Below are positions 44,879 to 45,633 of a stretch of DNA of 45,633 bases, piece after piece; within the stretch, counting starts at the first letter, position 1, and every line of letters begins with the position of its first letter. Origin of the DNA: Bacillota bacterium (GTDB lineage: Bacteria; Bacillota; Clostridia; Peptostreptococcales; Anaerovoracaceae); contig JAFRIQ010000057.1 in NCBI GenBank assembly GCA_017432725.1, positions 1-45,633 on the forward strand, written 5' to 3'. The position numbers and the translations under genes were made by a program. Under the pieces are notes generated by a model. It saw only the letters and a program-made list of their open reading frames with translations, made no database searches and was not told the DNA's origin.

Positions 44879-45633
44879 TCACAGAACTTCGGATATGATA
44901 CCGCCTCCGATGACATTTCCGTCGTCATCGTAAAAGACAGCAGACTGCCCGGGCGTCGCAGCTCTGACAGGTTCATCGAAAGATACTTTTAATGCATCAT
45001 TTCCGGTCATAGTGATCCTGGCCGTAGTTCCGTCATGATGATAACGTATCTTTACAGTGCACGGAACAGACTCCCCTTCTTTAAGTCCGGGTATGCTCAT
45101 AAAATTAAGCTCACTGCAAAGAAGTTCCCTACGGTAAAGGGAAGCGTCGTCGCTTATGACTACTTCATTGCGGTCCGCCCGTATTTCCTTGACGTATATG
45201 GGGTATCCCAGCGCGATACCGAGGCCCTTACGCTGGCCTACGGTATAGTGTATGATCCCTTTATGTTTTCCAAGGACGTTCCCCTCCGTATCTACGAAAT
45301 ATCCTTCTTTAAGATCCTCCGGAGACGCATTCTTTTCTATGTATTCCGCATAGCTTCCGTCCGTTACGAAGCATATCTCCTGAGAATCAGCTTTGGAAGC
45401 GACCTCGAGACCTGCGTCTTTTGCGATCTGCCGTACCTCAGCCTTGGAAAGTTCGCCGAGAGGCATAAGAGTTGCAGCCAGCTGTTCCTGGGAAAGTTTG
45501 TACAGCATATACGCCTGATCCTTTTCCGAATACTTAGCCTTCCTAACAGTATATCTTCCGTTATCTAATTTAACGATAGATGCGTAGTGACCGGTGGCGA
45601 CATACTTGGCCCCTTTGACTTTCGCGTAATACA
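44879..45633 (-). CDS. mnmA: tRNA-specific 2-thiouridylase MnmA, C-terminal part
   Basis: The window holds about 251 residues, and the gene continues past the right edge. Recognisable parts are ATGHYASI near the start, then DQAYMLYKLSQEQL, SQEICFVTDGSYAEYI (with the catalytic Cys of the persulfide pair), YTVGQRKGLGIA and the C-terminal KIRYHHDGTTARI and AATPGQSAVFY. MnmA thiolates U34 of Lys, Glu and Gln tRNAs. It receives sulfur from a cysteine desulfurase, and one is encoded 3 kb away. The N-terminal ATP-binding PP-loop lies outside the window. The reading frame here is intact. Confidence 0.95.
   Translation of the reverse strand, partial: YYAKVKGAKYVATGHYASIVKLDNGRYTVRKAKYSEKDQAYMLYKLSQEQLAATLMPLGELSKAEVRQIAKDAGLEVASKADSQEICFVTDGSYAEYIEKNASPEDLKEGYFVDTEGNVLGKHKGIIHYTVGQRKGLGIALGYPIYVKEIRADRNEVVISDDASLYRRELLCSELNFMSIPGLKEGESVPCTVKIRYHHDGTTARITMTGNDALKVSFDEPVRAATPGQSAVFYDDDGNVIGGGIISEVL

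Overview
The window looks like chromosomal DNA from an anaerobic, low-to-mid GC Bacillota, most likely class Clostridia (Eubacteriales). Evidence: clostridial-type families (DUF4230, DUF4860-like, lipoprotein tyrosine phosphatase, class B sortase with a SipW-type signal peptidase), strong AGGAGG ribosome binding sites, lipoprotein signal peptides and extended TGATATAAT promoters. I cannot name a genus. Almost every gene is on the minus strand. The exceptions are a G3E GTPase, the isc/cysK operon and a truncated IS3 end at the left edge.

Layout. (1) 1-140: right end of an IS3-family insertion sequence, cut by the window edge. (2) 190-16229, minus: a tightly packed seven-gene surface operon. 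It encodes two giant paralogous exported proteins with C-terminal CnaB-like domains (1928 and about 2011 aa). Between them lie two small SipW-type (TasA/camelysin-like) exported proteins and a 533-aa protein that looks like two surface proteins fused head to tail. The operon ends with a SipW-type signal peptidase and a class B sortase. (3) 16552-20798, minus: an exported beta-rich protein with an MscS channel, a DUF4230 membrane protein, and enolase. (4) 20923-25758, minus: a complete Opp/Dpp-type ABC importer, divergent from a CobW-like G3E GTPase (25894-26952, plus). (5) 26998-36305, minus: an eleven-gene run joining c-di-GMP signalling (two GGDEF proteins, a receiver-GGDEF-EAL protein, an Hpt protein) to a transglutaminase lipoprotein and a minimal type IV pilus/pseudopilus set (PilC, PilT, pseudopilin, small membrane proteins). 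(6) 36417-41219, minus: phosphatase lipoprotein, HD hydrolase, a small unknown protein, PepC peptidase, CorA transporter and an IscR-like Rrf2 regulator. (7) 41355-43886, plus: iscS-iscU-cysK, divergent from the Rrf2 gene across a promoter region rich in inverted repeats. (8) 43947-45633, minus: a radical SAM protein and the 3' part of mnmA.

How it fits together. The surface operon reads as one self-contained export, processing and anchoring system: substrates, their own signal peptidase and their own sortase. Its large proteins lack any LPXTG signal, so the anchoring route is an open question. The c-di-GMP/pilus operon is a second surface-behaviour module; a regulatory link between the two is inference only. 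The right end is a sulfur module: cysteine synthesis, cysteine desulfurase, Fe-S scaffold, Fe-S-type regulator, and the tRNA thiolase MnmA, which uses sulfur from such a desulfurase.
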